Shown piece after piece: positions 1-8,948 of a DNA stretch of 64,000 nt. The position numbers and the translations under genes were made by a program. The first letter of the stretch is position 1. Every line of letters starts with the position of its first letter. Origin of the DNA: an uncultured Nitrospira sp. (GTDB taxonomy: Bacteria > Nitrospirota > Nitrospiria > Nitrospirales > Nitrospiraceae); NCBI GenBank assembly GCA_902500825.1, contig CABVRX010000004.1, forward strand, positions 151,949 to 215,948, in the 5' to 3' direction. The notes under the pieces were generated by a model that saw nothing but the letters and a program-made list of their open reading frames with translations, had not been told where the DNA came from and searched no databases.

Positions 1-885
1 ACACTCGCCGACCGCTGCTCGGCCAAGGATATTATTCTTGCGATTATTGGGAAGATCGGCACCGCCGGAGGGACGGGGTATGTCATCGAGTATACCGGCT
101 CGGCAATTGAGGCGCTCAGCATGGAGGGTCGCATGACTCTCTGTAACATGTCGATCGAAGGTGGTGCTCGTGCGGGCATGATCGCGCCCGATGAGAAGAC
201 GATTGCCTATATTGAGGGGCGCCCGCTCGCTCCCAAGGGAGATCTTTTAGAACAGGCGGTCCGGGCATGGCGACATCTCAAGACTGATGCGGATGCCAAG
301 TACGATATGACCGTGACATTGGAAGCTGAACGGATCGCTCCGCAAGTCAGCTGGGGCACCAGTCCAGGCATGGTACTGGGTGTGGACCAGAATATTCCGG
401 ATCCTCGAACGATGTCCGACGAGAACACGAAGAGCGCCACCGAGCGGGCATTGGTCTATATGGGACTTTCACCCAATATGCCGATTACCGACATCAAAAT
501 CGACAAAGTGTTCATCGGCTCCTGCACCAACTCCCGGATCGAAGATCTTCGGCTCGCAGCCAGCTTCGCCAAAGGCAAGAAGGTCGCGAAGACCGTGCAT
601 GCGATGGTGGTTCCTGGATCGGGGCTCGTCAAGGAACAGGCCGAAGCCGAAGGACTGGACCGGGTGTTCCGCGACGCAGGGTTCGAGTGGCGGGAGGCCG
701 GGTGCAGCATGTGTCTCGCGATGAATGCCGATGTCCTGAAGCCCGGCGAGCGCTGCGCCTCTACAAGTAATCGGAATTTTGAGGGACGCCAGGGAGCCGG
801 AGGTCGCACCCATCTGGTGTCGCCGGCCATGGCGGTCGCCGCAGCCATCGAAGGACACTTTGTTGATATCCGACACTGGAGCTGA
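1..885 (+). CDS. leuC: 3-isopropylmalate dehydratase large subunit, C-terminal part
   Basis: The frame is open from base 1, so the N-terminus lies outside the window; about 294 residues are visible. LeuC with LeuD isomerises 2-isopropylmalate to 3-isopropylmalate in leucine synthesis, in the cytoplasm, using a [4Fe-4S] cluster. Aconitase-superfamily motifs seen are [14 protein letters not shown], the cluster-ligand stretch [14 protein letters not shown] and the second pair GCSMCLAMN, followed by [10 protein letters not shown], which binds substrate in the family. The spacing matches the bacterial LeuC C-terminal half. The stop is 7 nt before leuD, so the two are almost certainly co-transcribed. 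Homoaconitase or aconitase is less likely because a separate small LeuD subunit follows. Confidence 0.97.
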   Translation, partial: TLADRCSAKDIILAIIGKIGTAGGTGYVIEYTGSAIEALSMEGRMTLCNMSIEGGARAGMIAPDEKTIAYIEGRPLAPKGDLLEQAVRAWRHLKTDADAKYDMTVTLEAERIAPQVSWGTSPGMVLGVDQNIPDPRTMSDENTKSATERALVYMGLSPNMPITDIKIDKVFIGSCTNSRIEDLRLAASFAKGKKVAKTVHAMVVPGSGLVKEQAEAEGLDRVFRDAGFEWREAGCSMCLAMNADVLKPGERCASTSNRNFEGRQGAGGRTHLVSPAMAVAAAIEGHFVDIRHWS

Positions 886-892
886 TCACGCA

Positions 893-1516
893 ATGGAACC
901 TTTCACAACATTAACCGGTCTCGTGGCCCCCTTGGATCGTGTGAACGTCGACACCGATCAGGTGATTCCGAAGCAGTTTCTGAAGACGATCAAACGCACC
1001 GGGTTGCGCGAAGGTCTGTTCTTCGATTGGCGGAAACGAAAAGACGGTTCGCCTGATCCAGCCTTCTTTTTGAACCAGCCACGGTATCAGGGCGCGACGA
1101 TCCTTGTAACCAGGGATAATTTCGGCTGTGGTTCCTCGCGTGAACATGCACCCTGGGCATTATTGGATCAAGGGTTCCGGTGCATCCTCGCCACGAGTTT
1201 TGCCGATATCTTCTATAACAACTGCTTTCAGAACGGAATTCTGCCGGTGGTTTTGAAATCGGACGACGTGCTGTCCATTATGAGCGACGTGCTCGGCACT
1301 GAGGGTTATCAGCTGACAGTTGATCTGGGTCGCCAAACCGTGACCACCCCGAACGGAACGACGTACCGGTTCGAGATCGACACCTTCCGCAAGGATTGCC
1401 TCTATCGAGGTCTTGATGCGATCGGTCTCACGCTCCAGCATGAGCATGCGATCACGGCCTATGAAACCCGTCGAAAGACTGAGGCCCCTTGGCTGTTCAG
1501 TGACGTTCGTTCATAA
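893..1516 (+). CDS. leuD: 3-isopropylmalate dehydratase small subunit
   Basis: A 207-residue protein, the usual LeuD length. It forms the swivel domain that completes the isopropylmalate isomerase active site with LeuC. The N-terminus reads [20 protein letters not shown], then [12 protein letters not shown] and the conserved [15 protein letters not shown] segment, which is diagnostic of LeuD. The ATG at 893 was chosen over an open extension to 779 because the extension overlaps leuC and has no family similarity, while this start fits known LeuD N-termini. It is the second gene of a leuC-leuD pair, followed 14 nt later by a small hypothetical gene that may be in the same transcript. Confidence 0.97.
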   Translation: MEPFTTLTGLVAPLDRVNVDTDQVIPKQFLKTIKRTGLREGLFFDWRKRKDGSPDPAFFLNQPRYQGATILVTRDNFGCGSSREHAPWALLDQGFRCILATSFADIFYNNCFQNGILPVVLKSDDVLSIMSDVLGTEGYQLTVDLGRQTVTTPNGTTYRFEIDTFRKDCLYRGLDAIGLTLQHEHAITAYETRRKTEAPWLFSDVRS

Positions 1517-1530
1517 CTCAGGAGAAATGG

Positions 1531-1875
1531 ATGAAACTGTTTGTGACGTTTCTGTTCTTTGTCGGTGCGGCCTACCTCATCGTCGTGTTCAATTGGGCCT
1601 ATTCCGATGGAAACCGCGCCGGGTACATGCAAAAATTGTCCACGAAGGGCTGGTTGTGTAAGTCGCATGAAGGAGAGATGGCGATGACGACCGTGCCGGG
1701 GACCGCGCCGGTGCTCTGGGAATTTACGATCTGGGACGATAAAATCGCCGCACAATTATCAGAGGTGATGGGGAAACGCGTGATCTTGCATTACAAGGAG
1801 TATCGCCACATTCCAACCACCTGCTTCGGTGAGACCACCTATTTCGTGGATAAGGTGGAAGTTCAAGAAGAGTAG
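1531..1875 (+). CDS. conserved hypothetical protein with one N-terminal membrane segment
   Basis: A 114-residue protein with an AGGAG ribosome site just upstream. Residues 1-20 (MKLFVTFLFFVGAAYLIVVF) form one hydrophobic helix, either a membrane anchor or an uncleaved signal. The rest is a small soluble domain containing GWLCKSHEGEM, WEFTIWDDKIAAQL, GKRVILHYKEY and CFGETTYFVDKVE. I recall similar small anchored proteins of unknown function with the GWLCK..EGE and CFGET..FV pattern, but I cannot assign an activity. The two cysteines (in WLCK and TCFGE) could pair in the periplasm. It lies 14 nt after leuD and convergent to corA. Confidence 0.75.
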   Translation: MKLFVTFLFFVGAAYLIVVFNWAYSDGNRAGYMQKLSTKGWLCKSHEGEMAMTTVPGTAPVLWEFTIWDDKIAAQLSEVMGKRVILHYKEYRHIPTTCFGETTYFVDKVEVQEE

Positions 1876-1889
1876 GCTTGCCTCGTCAC

Positions 1890-2945
1890 CTACAGCCATT
1901 TCTTTCGTCGAAATCCGATCAGCATCACAGCCGCCACGACACCCATCAGGCCCACCGCCAGGGGATAACCCCAGGGCCATTTCAACTCGGGCATATACTC
2001 GAAATTCATCCCATAGATGCCGGCGATGAAGGTGAGCGGCATGAAAATCGTCGTGATGACCGTCAGCACTCGCATGACGGTGTTGAGCCGATAGCTGACG
2101 CTTGAAAGATAGATGTCGAGACTGGCCGAGACCATTTCGCGCAATGTCTCGATGGTATCGACGATCTGCACCACATGGTCGTAGACGTCTCGAAAAAATA
2201 CCTGGGTGGGTTCACGTAAAAATGGACATTCCGAACGGGACAGATTGTTGATCGCCTCCCGCAGCGGCCAGACGGCGCGCCGTACGAACAACAACTGCCG
2301 TTTGAGCGCGTGAATGTCTTTGAGCGTTTCCGGTTTCGGATCGGCGATCACCCGTTCTTGCAGCGATTCGATCCGTTCTCCGAGCATTTCGAGCACAGCG
2401 AAATATTGGTCGACCGCGGCATCAATGAGCGCATACAACAGATAGTCCGACCCATGTTGCCGAAGACGCCCTTTGCCCCCTCTCAGACGATCCCGCACCG
2501 AGTGAAAGACATCCGCCCCGTTTTCTTGGAACGAAAGGACATAATTGCGCCCAAGGACGAAACTCACCTGTTCGACCACGATGTCCCCTCGTTCAGAGAG
2601 CATGAGCATCTTCATGACGAGAAAGAAATAGGACTCATAGTCATCGAGCTTCGGGCGCTGGTCCGTATTGGCAATGTCTTCGAGAAGAAGAGGATGCAGG
2701 CCGAAATGTTTTCCGAAGGCCTCCAAAACATCGACCTTATGTACCCCACCGACATTCACCCACGTGACGGTTTCGTCCGCAGGCAGCCGAAGCTCGTTCG
2801 GGTCTGTGACGACATGCTCTTCGCATCGAGGACCGGCATAATTGAACAGCGTGATCGTCACGGCCTCGGTTCGCTGTTCGCCGATGTGAATGAGCGTCCC
2901 AGGCGAGAGCCCCGTCTTCTTCGACCGTTTCTGTACCAGTTTCAT
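1890..2945 (-). CDS. corA: CorA-type magnesium/cobalt transporter
   Basis: A 351-residue inner-membrane channel protein of the CorA (MIT) family. A long cytoplasmic alpha/beta and helical N-terminal part contains LPADETVTWVNVGG and DYESYFFLVMKML. Two C-terminal transmembrane helices follow, the first ending in the signature YGMNFEYMPE. The GMN motif is the cation selectivity filter and is intact. The length fits CorA from Thermotoga-like lineages. The protein ends in a basic tail (GFRRKKWL), as expected for a cytoplasmic C-terminus. It is convergent with the upstream small gene and divergent from the CysQ-like gene, with about 90 nt between their starts for two promoters. Mg2+ versus Co2+ or Ni2+ preference cannot be read from the sequence. 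Confidence 0.95.
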   Translation of the reverse strand: MKLVQKRSKKTGLSPGTLIHIGEQRTEAVTITLFNYAGPRCEEHVVTDPNELRLPADETVTWVNVGGVHKVDVLEAFGKHFGLHPLLLEDIANTDQRPKLDDYESYFFLVMKMLMLSERGDIVVEQVSFVLGRNYVLSFQENGADVFHSVRDRLRGGKGRLRQHGSDYLLYALIDAAVDQYFAVLEMLGERIESLQERVIADPKPETLKDIHALKRQLLFVRRAVWPLREAINNLSRSECPFLREPTQVFFRDVYDHVVQIVDTIETLREMVSASLDIYLSSVSYRLNTVMRVLTVITTIFMPLTFIAGIYGMNFEYMPELKWPWGYPLAVGLMGVVAAVMLIGFRRKKWL

Positions 2946-3037
2946 CGTACCGTGCTTGTACGCAGATTCAGAGTCCAGGTCAAGCCGGTAGAAGCTGATC
3001 GCTTTTCATCTATGTCCAGGCCTGCTACTCTTCCGAC

Positions 3038-3844
3038 ATGGCATGGAACCACGAACTTGAGATTCTCATCGATGTAATCCGTAGGGCCGGCAGAGAAGCT
3101 CTGCGGTTCGTCGTCGATGGATTTGAAACGATTCAGAAGCCGGACCAGTCGCCGGTGACCTCCGCGGACCTGGCCGTGAATCGGGTTCTCCAATCTCGCC
3201 TGGAGTCGGCATTTCCTCAAGATGGATGGCTCTCAGAGGAATCGCCTGATAGTCTGGAGCGACTTCAGAAGAGACGCGTCTGGATCGTTGATCCGATAGA
3301 TGGCACGAAGGCGTTCATCAATGGTGAATCGGAATTTTGCATTTCTGTCGCCCTCATTGAACAGAATCATCCGGTCGTCGCATGTATTTTCAACCCTTCC
3401 ACCGACGAACTCTTCACCGCGACGCGAGGGGGAGGCGTTCGTCTCAATGATAAGTCGGTTGCACCACCGACAGCGTGGGAAGGGCGGCATCCGGTCATCG
3501 CTCTGAATCCGTGGGAGCGACGGATCGGCCGCTTCACGTCCCTCGAGCCGTCGGCCAACAGCCGCCCTATCCGCTCAATTGCTTGGGTACTTGCACTCGC
3601 CGCAACCGGCCGCATCGAAGCGGTGGTCACGTTGGAGCCTGAAAATGAATGGGATGTTGCGGCAGGGACTCTCCTCATCACGGAAGCAGGTGGAACCATC
3701 TCCGACGGACACGGACATGACCTGGCCTTTAATCGACGTGAGCCTCGCTATCGGGGAATCATCGCCACCAGCCCGTCTTGTCCCGATGCTCTCACGCGAC
3801 AGCTCAAGCTCCTAACTCGTTCGGTCGTTGGAGGCAAAGGATAG
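3038..3844 (+). CDS. cysQ: CysQ-type 3'(2'),5'-bisphosphate nucleotidase (inositol monophosphatase superfamily)
   Basis: A 268-residue cytoplasmic metal-dependent phosphatase. Li+-sensitive phosphatase motifs are in order: WLSEESPD (Glu metal ligand), WIVDPIDGTKAFINGESEFC (the DPIDGT metal site) and ENEWDVAAGTLLITEAGG (the WD..A...EAGG site). CysQ hydrolyses 3'-phosphoadenosine 5'-phosphate left after sulfate activation; histidinol phosphatase and inositol phosphatase are alternative activities in the superfamily. The NGESEFC segment after DGT resembles CysQ and HisN-like proteins, so the exact substrate is an inference. It sits alone between divergent corA and a convergent aminotransferase. 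A CysD-like gene lies about 36 kb away. Confidence 0.8.
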   Translation: MAWNHELEILIDVIRRAGREALRFVVDGFETIQKPDQSPVTSADLAVNRVLQSRLESAFPQDGWLSEESPDSLERLQKRRVWIVDPIDGTKAFINGESEFCISVALIEQNHPVVACIFNPSTDELFTATRGGGVRLNDKSVAPPTAWEGRHPVIALNPWERRIGRFTSLEPSANSRPIRSIAWVLALAATGRIEAVVTLEPENEWDVAAGTLLITEAGGTISDGHGHDLAFNRREPRYRGIIATSPSCPDALTRQLKLLTRSVVGGKG

Positions 3845-3849
3845 TTGTT

Positions 3850-5007
3850 TTAGAAATCGGTTTGGGTCAGCCGACGACAGGCCTCATCGAGATCAGAGTC
3901 CGTCTTGGCATAGCTGAAGCGAACGAAGTTGGCTCCTGCCGCACCGGAGAAAAACGCCTCTCCCGGTACACCAGCCACGCCGGTTTTCTCTAATAGATAC
4001 ATGGCGCGAGCTTTCCCGGTGTCGCCTGGAAGCCGAGATACATCCGCCAACACGTAATAGGCCCCTTCTGGGATTGATGGTACGAGACCCGCCTTGGCCA
4101 GAGCGCTGCAAAATCTGTCGCGCTTCTGCTGATAATCCCGAGCCAGGATTCCATAGAAATCGTCCGGCAACTCTCTGATGCCACGAGCCACGCCTATTTG
4201 GAGCGGCGCCGGAGCACAGACGTAGAGGAGATCGTTCATCGCGCCGATGGCTCTTGTCCATGGTGGCGCAGCCATACTGTACCCGATCCGCCACCCCGTC
4301 ACGCTGAACGTTTTGGAGTACCCTCCGATGGTCACCGTCCGTTCCGCCATATTCGGCAAGGAGGCCATGCTCACATGCCGCCGCCCGTCATAGAGAAAGT
4401 ATTCGTAGATTTCATCCGTCAGGACGAACAGATCATGCCGGCATGCAAAATCCGCCAGGGCCTCAAGTTCCGTTCGGCTGAATATCTTACCCGATGGGTT
4501 GCCGGGCGAATTGACGACGATGGCCTTAGTCTTGGGTGTCACCGTCTCTTCGAGCTGAGCCTGGTCGAACGTCCATTTCGGGGTCCTCATCTTCACAACC
4601 ACCGCCACGGCCTCGACTGCGCGCAAGGCACTGATGTGGTACTGGTAGTATGGTTCGAAGAGAATGACTTCGTCACCGAGATCCAGTAAGGCCTCACAGG
4701 CGCAGTGAAAGGCGCCGGTTGCCCCGGCGCTGACGGTGATCTGCGTTTCTGGATCGGCTTCAATACCGTTATAGTGCGCCAACTTGTCGGCGATGGCTTG
4801 GCGCAATTCAGGCACGCCGTCGAAGCGGGTGTAGACATTGTGCCCATCCCTGATGGCCTTCTCTGCCCCTTCGAGAACGATTGGTGGCACCGCCGTGTCA
4901 CAGACACCCTGTGCCATATTGAGGCCCTTCATGCTCGCGCAAGCCTGTGTCATCGCCCGAATTTCCGATTGGGCGAGATCCACCATCCGTCGACTGACCG
5001 TTCGCAT
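3850..5007 (-). CDS. class I/II pyridoxal-phosphate aminotransferase
   Basis: About 385 residues of fold-type I aminotransferase. The PLP lysine is in GGYSKTFSVTGWRIGY; other family motifs are NSPGNPSGKIFSRTELEAL, LTDEIYEYFLYDG and the C-terminal FVRFSYAKTD. The ATG at 5007 is preferred over an upstream start at 5133 because an AGGGAG ribosome site lies 7 nt upstream of it and MRTVSRRMVDLAQSEIRAM matches the family start, whereas the extra 42 residues look untranslated. Substrate is uncertain: the sequence resembles aspartate or aromatic aminotransferases and kynurenine/glutamine transaminases. It is convergent with the CysQ-like gene, 5 nt apart, and appears monocistronic. Confidence 0.88.
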   Translation of the reverse strand: MRTVSRRMVDLAQSEIRAMTQACASMKGLNMAQGVCDTAVPPIVLEGAEKAIRDGHNVYTRFDGVPELRQAIADKLAHYNGIEADPETQITVSAGATGAFHCACEALLDLGDEVILFEPYYQYHISALRAVEAVAVVVKMRTPKWTFDQAQLEETVTPKTKAIVVNSPGNPSGKIFSRTELEALADFACRHDLFVLTDEIYEYFLYDGRRHVSMASLPNMAERTVTIGGYSKTFSVTGWRIGYSMAAPPWTRAIGAMNDLLYVCAPAPLQIGVARGIRELPDDFYGILARDYQQKRDRFCSALAKAGLVPSIPEGAYYVLADVSRLPGDTGKARAMYLLEKTGVAGVPGEAFFSGAAGANFVRFSYAKTDSDLDEACRRLTQTDF

Positions 5008-5744
5008 CACAATACTCCCTCTTTGGCAGGTCTTCTTTGTCGCAGAGGACTGCGTCTGCGTCAAGATGGCTTCGCGTTCATTCGGGGTGGAAGATCTATC
5101 AATCGAGATGGCTTTTAGGACATCCCTGCTCATTTTAAGTGGCCTCTTCGATCGATCAGGTCGTTGTCTGCTGGATCGATGGCAACCAGTTCGGCTTGGA
5201 GTTCACCAGCATTTGCCTAGCTCAGGGAAAACGACCGAGAAACCTGATCATGAAAGTCAGATCTTGAGATCAGTGACAGGTCACGTCTTTCGCCAGTTCA
5301 ACAAATCATAGGTGTAGATCATCATAGGCTTTCCGGTCAGTGGCCACCTCCATGATTACCTTGAACTCGAAGACGAAGCCTGTCAGTCCATTGTGGTATC
5401 GATGATTCCTCGCTCGATAGCAGAGCTATCGGCTATTTACTCGACACACTTCGGTTGCTTCGAAAACAATAAGTCAATAGTCATGCAGACCTCATTGATC
5501 ATTACTGACCTTTTTCATTTTTTGAGCCCGCTGGAGTGCACCCACCGGATCGATGGGTCTTAACCGGTGTCCACGAAACTCGGGCGAGCTCATCCCGATC
5601 CCTTTAAAGGTTACACGGCTTCCATTCACTTCAGCACTGTGAAGTACCACTTCCGTGTATGCGTCTAAAGCATAATTGTTAGACCACGCATTTCATCGTA
5701 AAAGGAGTTCACCGACCGGGCTATCGTTTTCACATGGAGGTAAT
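5008..5744. other. intergenic region with possible remnant coding sequence
   Basis: About 740 bases lie between the aminotransferase and the caspase-like gene. Base composition becomes A/T-richer than the flanking genes. A perfect 7-bp stem with a 3-nt loop (CGATAGC, AGA, GCTATCG) sits at 5415-5431 without a T-run. A short coherent minus-strand reading frame at 5492-5692 is listed separately. I see no tRNA, IS end or clear promoter elsewhere in it. Confidence 0.5.
5492..5692 (-). pseudogene. possible gene remnant, no usable ATG
   Basis: The minus strand is open for 66 codons ending in TGA at 5494-5492. The translation is balanced and protein-like, for example SAEVNGSRVTFKGIGMSSPE and RLRPIDPVGALQRAQKMKKV. 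An in-frame TGA at 5695-5693 closes it upstream, and the only plausible starts are a GTG at 5650 or internal codons without a ribosome site. It may be the 3' end of a decayed gene or a small GTG-started gene. I do not recognise the family, and chance cannot be excluded. Confidence 0.3.
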
Positions 5745-6983
5745 ATGAATATCCTGTTTGGCGTTCTGGCTTTAATCGCAAGTCTGTCGACGGGATGTGC
5801 CACAATTGTTAGCAACAGCACGGTCGATGTTTCCCTAGCCACCACTCCTCCCGGTGCCAAAGCCCAAGTGAATGGTCAGACGTACGCAACCACAAATCCT
5901 GTAACAATCCCGATTCGACGTGGAAAGAACCCTACTATTCATGTTGAAAAGGATGGATACGAGCCTCAAGATATAAGACTCGAAAGAAAATTCGGCGGTT
6001 GGGTATGGGGCAACATCCTATTCGGAGGCTTAATCGGACTCGGCATTGATTTAATTACCGAACATGCCTATGGGGTAGAACCAGATGATATATACATCAC
6101 GCTACAACCAGTTAGCGCAGCATCAAAACAAAACGCCCCAAACTTGATCGCTGCTCCTGTCAGCTCTCCACCGCCGCTTTCTGCAAGTGACGTTGATTCT
6201 CCGCCCGTTTCATCAACAAGAAGAAAGAACGCCCATGCCATCGTCATCGGACTTGAGATATATCGGAACCAACTACCGAAGGCTGATTATGCGGAAACAG
6301 ATGCAAAGGTCGTGGCTCAGTATTTGTCAAAAAGTATGGGTTTTGAAGAAGAAAATATTGCATTGTTAGTGAATGAGCGGGCCTCGAAGAGCGATCTTGA
6401 GAAGTACTTTGAAACCTGGCTGCCTAACCGAGTCGAAAAAGATGACACGGTCTTTGTTTACTATTCCGGCCACGGCGCTCCCAATACAAAAACAAATGAA
6501 GCTTTTCTGATGCCTTACGATGGTGATCCAGTATTCTTAAACAATACCGGCTATTCCCTAAACCGACTTTACCAGAATCTAGCCAATCTCCCTGCGAAAG
6601 AAATTATCGTTGTCCTCGACTCCTGCTTTTCCGGTTCCGGTGGCCGTTCTGTTATAGCCAAAGGCATGCGACCCATCATCACGGAAGTTAGGAATCCCAT
6701 TTTAGGAAAAGGAAAAACGGTTGTCATAGCAGCGAGCACGGCAGAGCAGGTTTCGGCTACTTACGATCAACAAAGGCATGGGCTTTTCACATATTTCTTC
6801 TTAAAGGGACTACAAGGCGAAGGGGATACAAACAAGAATGGGAAAATCGAGGTTGCTGAACTGTTTGAGTACCTTCGACCTCAAGTAGAACGGGTTGCAC
6901 GGCGACAATTCAATACCGAACAGACTCCACAATTGATCGGTAGCACAGAGTTGATCACAAACGGCATCAATCTGCTGGAGTAG
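5745..6983 (+). CDS. exported PEGA-domain caspase-like (peptidase C14) protein
   Basis: A 412-residue protein. The ATG at 5745 follows a GGAGG site and begins MNILFGVLALIASLSTGC, a signal peptide with a weak lipobox (STGC, Cys18). Residues about 25-75 form a PEGA-like beta domain (TTPPGAKAQVNGQTY, then HVEKDGYEPQDIRLERK). A Gly-rich hydrophobic hairpin, FGGWVWGNILFGGLIGLGID, follows. The caspase fold starts at NAHAIVIGLEIY, with catalytic His243 in YYSGHG and Cys294 in VLDSCFSG; both are intact. Metacaspase-like family members cleave after basic residues in other bacteria, but the substrate here is unknown. Its stop is 9 nt before the next lipoprotein gene. Codon use is A/T-richer than that of the neighbours, suggesting transfer. 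Confidence 0.88.
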   Translation: MNILFGVLALIASLSTGCATIVSNSTVDVSLATTPPGAKAQVNGQTYATTNPVTIPIRRGKNPTIHVEKDGYEPQDIRLERKFGGWVWGNILFGGLIGLGIDLITEHAYGVEPDDIYITLQPVSAASKQNAPNLIAAPVSSPPPLSASDVDSPPVSSTRRKNAHAIVIGLEIYRNQLPKADYAETDAKVVAQYLSKSMGFEEENIALLVNERASKSDLEKYFETWLPNRVEKDDTVFVYYSGHGAPNTKTNEAFLMPYDGDPVFLNNTGYSLNRLYQNLANLPAKEIIVVLDSCFSGSGGRSVIAKGMRPIITEVRNPILGKGKTVVIAASTAEQVSATYDQQRHGLFTYFFLKGLQGEGDTNKNGKIEVAELFEYLRPQVERVARRQFNTEQTPQLIGSTELITNGINLLE

Positions 6984-6992
6984 ATTGCTCTC

Positions 6993-7979
6993 ATGTCAGA
7001 CCCACTACACCGGGTTTTTGGATTGTTAATGGCATTGCAAATCTCACTACAATCCTGCGCAGCTATGCAGCACGGACTACAAACGGACATGAGACAACCC
7101 ACAGAAGGACGCCAGACTGTTGAGACAGCCGGTAGCCTTGATGCGAAGGTTTTAGATATGGATCCAGATCACTGTACGTGGGTGGAATCCACTGCCACTG
7201 TTGTGTTCGGAGACCAAGATACCAAGCACCAGGCTTTTGCCCAAGCGGTGATGGAAGCCAGAATTAAGGCCATGAATCGCCTACTAGGCGTGCATTTAGA
7301 GCATCAGTTCATAGACTTTCAGCACGAGAACAGTCTTAGAGGAGAAGCATCGTTGACCGAGCATCTCCTCCGCGTCACACAGTATGGTCGGGCTATACAC
7401 GAGAGGGTTGTGCATGCGGGGCTCATCAATGAAGGGGGATGTGTTGGTTGCCGATTTCAAGCGACAATTCAAACCTGTATCGTTCCCGAACCGGGTCGAA
7501 AAGACAAGGATTTCAAAGTCACCCTACGGCTGAACAGGTCAAGTTATTTAGATGGAGATGAAGCGCTCATTTCTGTGACCTCTTCTCGCGACGCCTATCT
7601 CTATCTGTATGGCGTTGACATGAATTTGAATGGTTCCTTAATCTTTCCTAACGATTACGCCAGAGACAATCACATTCGAGCAGGAGAGACCTGGACCTAT
7701 CCGAACCAAGACGCACGGGAGAAAGGCATCCGTGCGATAGCCAAGCTTCTACCTGGCGCTTCAGTGTCTGCTGAGATAATACGAGTCATTGCCTCAAAAA
7801 CTCCGCTACAGGTGTCAGTTATGTCACTAGCTGAGACGAACTACAGAGGGGGAACTGTTCAGACTGCCGGGGAAGTAACCCCCGGTAGAGGGTCATTCTT
7901 GGACCTAATGCGAAAACTGAATGCCACGGATGTGGAGTGGGTTGAAGATGTGCAAGCATTTACTATCCGTAACGAATGA
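6993..7979 (+). CDS. DUF4384-containing lipoprotein paired with the caspase-like gene
   Basis: A 328-residue protein with a signal peptide and lipobox-like LQSC (Cys22), so probably a periplasmic or outer-membrane lipoprotein. The middle part (about residues 60-165) has no family I recognise; it contains TWVESTATVVFGDQDTKHQA and a cysteine pair in GGCVGCRFQ. The C-terminal part (about 170-280) is a DUF4384-type beta domain: VTLRLNRSSYLDGDEALISV, AYLYLYGVDMNLNGSLIFPN, then AGETWTYP. DUF4384 is often encoded with caspase-like or serine-protease-like partners and was first noted in peptidase contexts. The 9-nt spacing from the caspase gene implies one transcript and probably a joint function in the envelope. 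Confidence 0.75.
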   Translation: MSDPLHRVFGLLMALQISLQSCAAMQHGLQTDMRQPTEGRQTVETAGSLDAKVLDMDPDHCTWVESTATVVFGDQDTKHQAFAQAVMEARIKAMNRLLGVHLEHQFIDFQHENSLRGEASLTEHLLRVTQYGRAIHERVVHAGLINEGGCVGCRFQATIQTCIVPEPGRKDKDFKVTLRLNRSSYLDGDEALISVTSSRDAYLYLYGVDMNLNGSLIFPNDYARDNHIRAGETWTYPNQDAREKGIRAIAKLLPGASVSAEIIRVIASKTPLQVSVMSLAETNYRGGTVQTAGEVTPGRGSFLDLMRKLNATDVEWVEDVQAFTIRNE

Positions 7980-8192
7980 GCGTTCTGGTTGCGTGCGCCA
8001 TACAGTTCTGCACGGCTGCCAATGCTGGTCGTTGCCATCATAAGGTTAACCCAAGATTGAGGTCACATCTTGATTTGTGCATCATCACATTTCCTAGAAT
8101 TCACAATGCGACTGATCGTCGAATAGTGCAACACCTGCCGGGTGAGCGCTTGGGTTGATCCCCACCCTGGATTGGGCGCAGAGTTATTACGC

Positions 8193-8813
8193 TTATGGTT
8201 TCCCCCATAAGGCCTCCAACCGCTGGGCTCGGCCGCAGCTGTACTTGTAATACTTATATCGGAGCGGGTTCTTCTTGTAGTAATCCTGGTGATAGTCCTC
8301 GGCTGGATAGAAGGTCGACGCTTGAACTAGCTGCGTCACGATCGGGGCAGAAAGCCGCTTGGACTGTTCGATCTTGCTTTTCGATTCTTCTGACAACCGC
8401 TTCTCTTCATCGGTGGTATAGAAGACGACCGCCCGGTATTGATTGCCATGATCGCAAAATTGCGCATTCGGCATGACTGGGTCGATGTTGCGCCAAAAGG
8501 AATCTAATAATTTCTGATACGTGACCTTGGTTGGATCATACATGACTTCGATGGACTCGGCGTGGCCCGTGCGTCCATCTGAGACCTGTTCATAGGTGGG
8601 ATTGGCGACCGTGCCTCCCATATAGCCGGATACGACCGTGATGACGCCATCGACTTTTTCGAAGGCCTCTTCCATGCACCAGAAGCAGCCACCGGCAAAG
8701 TAAGCCTTGGCGGTGGTCGATGCGCTCTGAACTCCGCTTGAGAGCCAGGCTGTGAGAGTCGCGCAGGTCACGAGACCGACCGTCATGAATATCCAACGTC
8801 GGAGTGTTGCCAT
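8193..8813 (-). CDS. msrA: exported peptide-methionine (S)-S-oxide reductase
   Basis: A 206-residue MsrA that repairs oxidised methionine. It has an N-terminal signal or anchor (residues about 8-30, FMTVGLVTCATLTAWLSSGV), so it acts in the periplasm rather than the cytoplasm. The catalytic motif GGCFWCMEEAF has the reactive Cys43 and a second Cys46. Further MsrA signatures are VDGVITVVSGYMGG, SDGRTGHAESIEVMYDP, CDHGNQYRAVVFY and PAEDYHQDYY. A resolving cysteine may be the one near the C-terminus (YSCGRAQ). No MsrB is adjacent. It stands alone on the minus strand between the DUF4384 gene and the SLOG-like gene. Confidence 0.95.
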   Translation of the reverse strand: MATLRRWIFMTVGLVTCATLTAWLSSGVQSASTTAKAYFAGGCFWCMEEAFEKVDGVITVVSGYMGGTVANPTYEQVSDGRTGHAESIEVMYDPTKVTYQKLLDSFWRNIDPVMPNAQFCDHGNQYRAVVFYTTDEEKRLSEESKSKIEQSKRLSAPIVTQLVQASTFYPAEDYHQDYYKKNPLRYKYYKYSCGRAQRLEALWGKP

Positions 8814-8948
8814 TTTCCTATCCTCCCCTCTCCTAGTCCTCCTCGCGGCCGGATTCTTACATCTTACTACAATGCTCCCTGAGAGGTGGATGTAGGTGCA
8901 ACTTGTGGGGACACGAGGCGGGCCGGCCCGGCGTAAGTCTCTCGCCCT

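Noticed and set aside
779..892. Longer start for leuD overlapping leuC
   Set aside because: The extra residues match no LeuD and lie inside the conserved LeuC C-terminus; ATG 893 fits the family start.
5010..5133. Longer N-terminus for the aminotransferase
   Set aside because: A good ribosome site fits ATG 5007 and the added residues are not aminotransferase-like.
5560..5690. Integron attC-like site (GTCTAAC near 5680)
   Set aside because: One attC-like core is present but the matching inverse core is poor, and no integrase or cassette array is seen.
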